Assembly: GCA_002256145.1 (NCBI GenBank)
Contig: NKIP01000020.1
Coordinates: forward strand, 1 to 64,000
Origin: Comamonadaceae bacterium PBBC1
Lineage (GTDB): Bacteria > Pseudomonadota > Gammaproteobacteria > Burkholderiales > Burkholderiaceae_C
Direction: 5' to 3'
DNA: 64,000 bases
In this document: positions 61,623 to 64,000 of the stretch, piece by piece
Position numbering within the stretch: the stretch's first letter is position 1
Layout of the letters: the number at the start of each line of letters is the position of its first letter
Made by a program: the position numbers and the translations under genes
Notes under the pieces: model-generated
The model's input: the letters and a program-made list of their open reading frames with translations, nothing else
Database searches by the model: none
What the model was told of the DNA's origin: nothing

Positions 61623-62831
61623 TCAGGTTCGCGCCAGGCCCAGCAGGTGGGCCATGTCCTTGACGAAGATGCGCACATGGGCCATGGGGTCCTTGCGGGC
61701 CAGTTCCTTATTCATGTACGACTCGAACGTCAGGCGCTGCACATCGCGGTCTTCGCAGATCTTGACGAACTTTTCGCGACGTTTGTCGTTTTGGTACCAG
61801 AAGTACTGCATCACACCCAAGATCCAGAACACCCGGCCGTGCTGCTTCATGAAGCTCTTGCGGCCTTGTTTCAGGCAGGCGCTGTTGCCGGTTTTCAGGG
61901 CCTCATGGGCGGCCTTGGCCACGCGCCGGGCGCAGTCCATGGCGTAGTAAATGCCCTCACCCGATGACGGGGCCACCACACCTGCGGCATCGCCAATCAC
62001 CACCACGTCGCGGCCGTTATCCCACTGGGGCAAGGGCTTGAGCGGGATGGGTGCGCCTTCGCGGCGCAAAGTGGGCGCATCTGTCAGGCCAGCGATGGCG
62101 CGCAAGCGCGCTGTGGCGCTGCGCAGCGAATACCCCTTGTCGGCGCTGCCCATGCCCACACTCATGGTCTTGCCGTGCGGAAACACCCAGCCATAAAAGT
62201 CGGGCGAGACTTCGCCTTGGTAGTACACGTCGCAGCGCGCCGCGTCGTAGCCGGGCTGGCCCACAGGCGACTCGATGATCTCGTGGTAAGCAAACACGTA
62301 TTTGGTTTTGTGCGCGTTGGGAATGGCTTGTCGTGCCACTTCCGAGCGTGCACCGTCCGCCCCCACCACCATGCGGGTGGACACCTTGATCGGCTGGGCG
62401 TGTTCCAGTGCCGAATGCTCTTTGGGTGTGACCGGGGTGAAGTGCACCCACAACTGGCCGCTGTCGTCGTGCTCGAGTTTGTCAAAAATGGCCTGACGAC
62501 GCACCGCACCCGACTGGGCAGCGCGATCGCGCAAATACTCGTCGAACTCGTCACGGTCCACCATGCCGACAAAGCCGTTGTCGATGGGGATGTCGACCTT
62601 GTTGTCGGTGGGCGAGATCATGCGGGCACAACGGACCTTGGCCACCAGCAGGTGGTCGGGGATGTCAAAGTCCTGGATCAGGCGCGGCGGGATCGCGCCA
62701 CCACAAGGCTTGGTGCGGCCCTGGCGGTCCAACAGCAATACACGCCAGCCTTGGCGCACCAGGTCATGAGCGGCCGTGGCTCCCGAAGGCCCACCCCCCA
62801 CCACCACGAAATCAAAATCGGTCTGGTTCAT
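61623..62831 (-). CDS. bchP: Geranylgeranyl diphosphate/bacteriochlorophyllide reductase
   Basis: A 402-residue FAD flavoprotein that reduces the geranylgeranyl tail of bacteriochlorophyll to phytyl. FAD motif VVVGGGPSGATAA (about 9-21), KPCGGAIPPRL (about 41-51) and VVGADGARSEVAR are typical of the ChlP/BchP family. Start overlaps the upstream PucC-family stop by 4 bases. Confidence 0.95.
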   Translation of the reverse strand: MNQTDFDFVVVGGGPSGATAAHDLVRQGWRVLLLDRQGRTKPCGGAIPPRLIQDFDIPDHLLVAKVRCARMISPTDNKVDIPIDNGFVGMVDRDEFDEYLRDRAAQSGAVRRQAIFDKLEHDDSGQLWVHFTPVTPKEHSALEHAQPIKVSTRMVVGADGARSEVARQAIPNAHKTKYVFAYHEIIESPVGQPGYDAARCDVYYQGEVSPDFYGWVFPHGKTMSVGMGSADKGYSLRSATARLRAIAGLTDAPTLRREGAPIPLKPLPQWDNGRDVVVIGDAAGVVAPSSGEGIYYAMDCARRVAKAAHEALKTGNSACLKQGRKSFMKQHGRVFWILGVMQYFWYQNDKRREKFVKICEDRDVQRLTFESYMNKELARKDPMAHVRIFVKDMAHLLGLART

Positions 62832-64000
62832 GAGCTTGACCCACCTTTCAACAATACGGGACCATCAAAACGCAAAGGCGTGCGCTGTACTGCCGGGCCC
62901 GTGCGCAGGCGCAAAGCCACCGCCGCCGACACCGCAAACATGAGCCCTTGCATGCCAAACACAGCCGCATAGGCCGTGCGCTGTTCACCCAAAAGTGCAT
63001 GGGCCAAATCGCTGGCGGCCGTGCCCAGCAAACCGCCCAAACCAAAGGCCGCCGCTTGCGCCGCACCCCACAAACCCATGCGCGTGCCTTCGCGGCCTGG
63101 ACCGCCTTCACCAGCCAAACGCATCATGGTGGCAATCGCCGCGATCGAAAACGCGCCGTTGGCCACCCCCAAAAACACCACATTGGCCTGCAGCGGCCAA
63201 GCCGCGGACAAGGCCGAGCTGACCAAACCCACCGTGGCCAGCGCCGAAAACAGACAGCCGCCCACCATCCAGGCCTGCACAGACCCCAGCCGTCCCGCCA
63301 CCCAACGCGAACCGGCACCGGCCACCGCCAGCATGCCGATCAGCACGCCCATGTGGTGCCAGCCCGACAGCTGCGTGGTTTGTCCCGGTGTGAAGCCGTG
63401 CACCGCGCCCGCAAAGGGCTCCAAAATCAAATCCTGCGCGCTGTAAGCCAGCATGGACATGAACACAAACACGGTGAAGGTGCGCGCTGCCGGGTCGGCC
63501 CACACCTCTTTGAAGGCTTCTTTGAAGTCTTGCTTTTGTTGACGCTCGGCGGCCTCGCTTCGCACGGGCACCGTCTGCGGATCGGCGTCTTTTTCCAGAC
63601 CCCACAAACACAGGGCCGTGATCAAGGCGGTCAGCACACTCAAACCCGCCGAGACCTGCAGCAGCACCTGCGGGCTGTAGGGGTCAATCAGCTTGCCCAC
63701 CACACCGGCAGTGACGGCAAAGCCCACGATCATCATCAGCCACACTGTGGTGGCCGCAGGGGCGCGGCGCTCGTCAGGCACACGTTTGGCCATCAGCGCC
63801 AGCAGCGATGTGCCGCAAGCGCTCACGCCCAAGCCAATCAGGCTGAACGACAAGCAAGCCAACAGCGCGCCATAAAACGGCTCGGCGGCCATCCACACCG
63901 TGGCCCACGCGGCCGTGAAGCCGCCCGCACCCAGCACGAGCATGCCGCCCATCATCCAGGGGGTGCTGCGACGGCCTTTGTCAGCCCCAAAACCCATGCG
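62828..64000 (-). CDS. PucC/LhaA-family (BCD) MFS protein, 5' partial
   Basis: At least 390 residues of a PucC/LhaA/Bch2-family membrane protein, which helps assemble light-harvesting complexes or deliver bacteriochlorophyll. The frame is open at the window edge; the ATG at 63997 is probably internal, since the family is normally 450-480 residues. About nine or ten of the twelve membrane segments are visible. Upstream of bchP, as in other purple bacteria. Confidence 0.88.
   Translation of the reverse strand, partial: RMGFGADKGRRSTPWMMGGMLVLGAGGFTAAWATVWMAAEPFYGALLACLSFSLIGLGVSACGTSLLALMAKRVPDERRAPAATTVWLMMIVGFAVTAGVVGKLIDPYSPQVLLQVSAGLSVLTALITALCLWGLEKDADPQTVPVRSEAAERQQKQDFKEAFKEVWADPAARTFTVFVFMSMLAYSAQDLILEPFAGAVHGFTPGQTTQLSGWHHMGVLIGMLAVAGAGSRWVAGRLGSVQAWMVGGCLFSALATVGLVSSALSAAWPLQANVVFLGVANGAFSIAAIATMMRLAGEGGPGREGTRMGLWGAAQAAAFGLGGLLGTAASDLAHALLGEQRTAYAAVFGMQGLMFAVSAAVALRLRTGPAVQRTPLRFDGPVLLKGGSSS

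Overview
The window looks like a chromosomal segment of a photosynthetic betaproteobacterium, most likely a member of the Comamonadaceae (Limnohabitans/Rhodoferax-like; the genus is inference). It carries bacteriochlorophyll genes (bchI, bchD, bchO, bchP, the vinyl reductase bciB and a PucC/LhaA-family gene), a HiPIP electron carrier, and a protocatechuate 4,5-cleavage operon in the pmdEFDABC order known from Comamonas. Coding density is high and no gene-free gap exceeds 300 bases. No rRNA, tRNA, CRISPR array or insertion sequence was recognised.

Layout. 1-4.3 kb: a catabolic cluster on the + strand (acyl-CoA ligase, Bug/TctC solute-binding protein, enoyl-CoA hydratase, 3-hydroxyisobutyrate-dehydrogenase-like enzyme). 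4.4-5.1 kb: a small 2[4Fe-4S] ferredoxin and an ArsC-like protein. 5.2-9.7 kb: an AcoR-like regulator divergent from a PQQ alcohol dehydrogenase / cytochrome c / XoxJ-like set. 9.7-17 kb: aroE, a secreted MetX-like hydrolase, a Cys/Met-type PLP enzyme, two MFS transporters and an M20 amidohydrolase. 17-17.8 kb: an AbrB/PIN toxin-antitoxin pair. 17.8-24.9 kb: pmdEFDABC with a divergent LysR gene, its gaps filled with palindromic repeats. 24.9-25.8 kb: a MntA/HepT pair. 25.9-32.6 kb: an AEC transporter and a polysaccharide cluster containing a glycosyltransferase fused to a phosphoglycosyltransferase. 32.8-39.6 kb: a GntR-livKHMGF-Rieske oxygenase-ferredoxin operon. 39.8-44.6 kb: chromate transporter, hemE, a Crp/Fnr regulator, DUF4395 and HMA proteins. 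44.6-52.1 kb: a complete ccmABCDEFGHI operon. 52.3-64 kb: HiPIP, nnrU, bciB, bchI, bchD, bchO, a K+/H+ antiporter, a hydrolase, bchP and a PucC-family gene that runs off the end.

How the parts may work together. The Liv transporter plus Rieske enzyme could import and demethylate or hydroxylate an aromatic acid, and the pmd operon would take protocatechuate to central metabolism. HemE supplies the tetrapyrrole pathway, Mg-chelatase (BchI/BchD) diverts it to bacteriochlorophyll, and Ccm matures the c-type cytochromes needed by photosynthetic and quinoprotein electron transfer.

The most notable signal is a set of three TGT-N12-ACA palindromes, the classical PpsR/CrtJ motif, within 2.7 kb: before the nnrU-bciB genes, before bchI, and before ccmA. 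The bchI and ccmA sites share extended arms (AAGTGT...ACACTT), which suggests that cytochrome c maturation is wired into the photosynthesis regulon. Other points of interest are the XoxFGJ-like order with an extra metal-site aspartate, a HepT lacking the usual acceptor tyrosine, and at least three families of REP-like palindromes concentrated in the pmd operon gaps.
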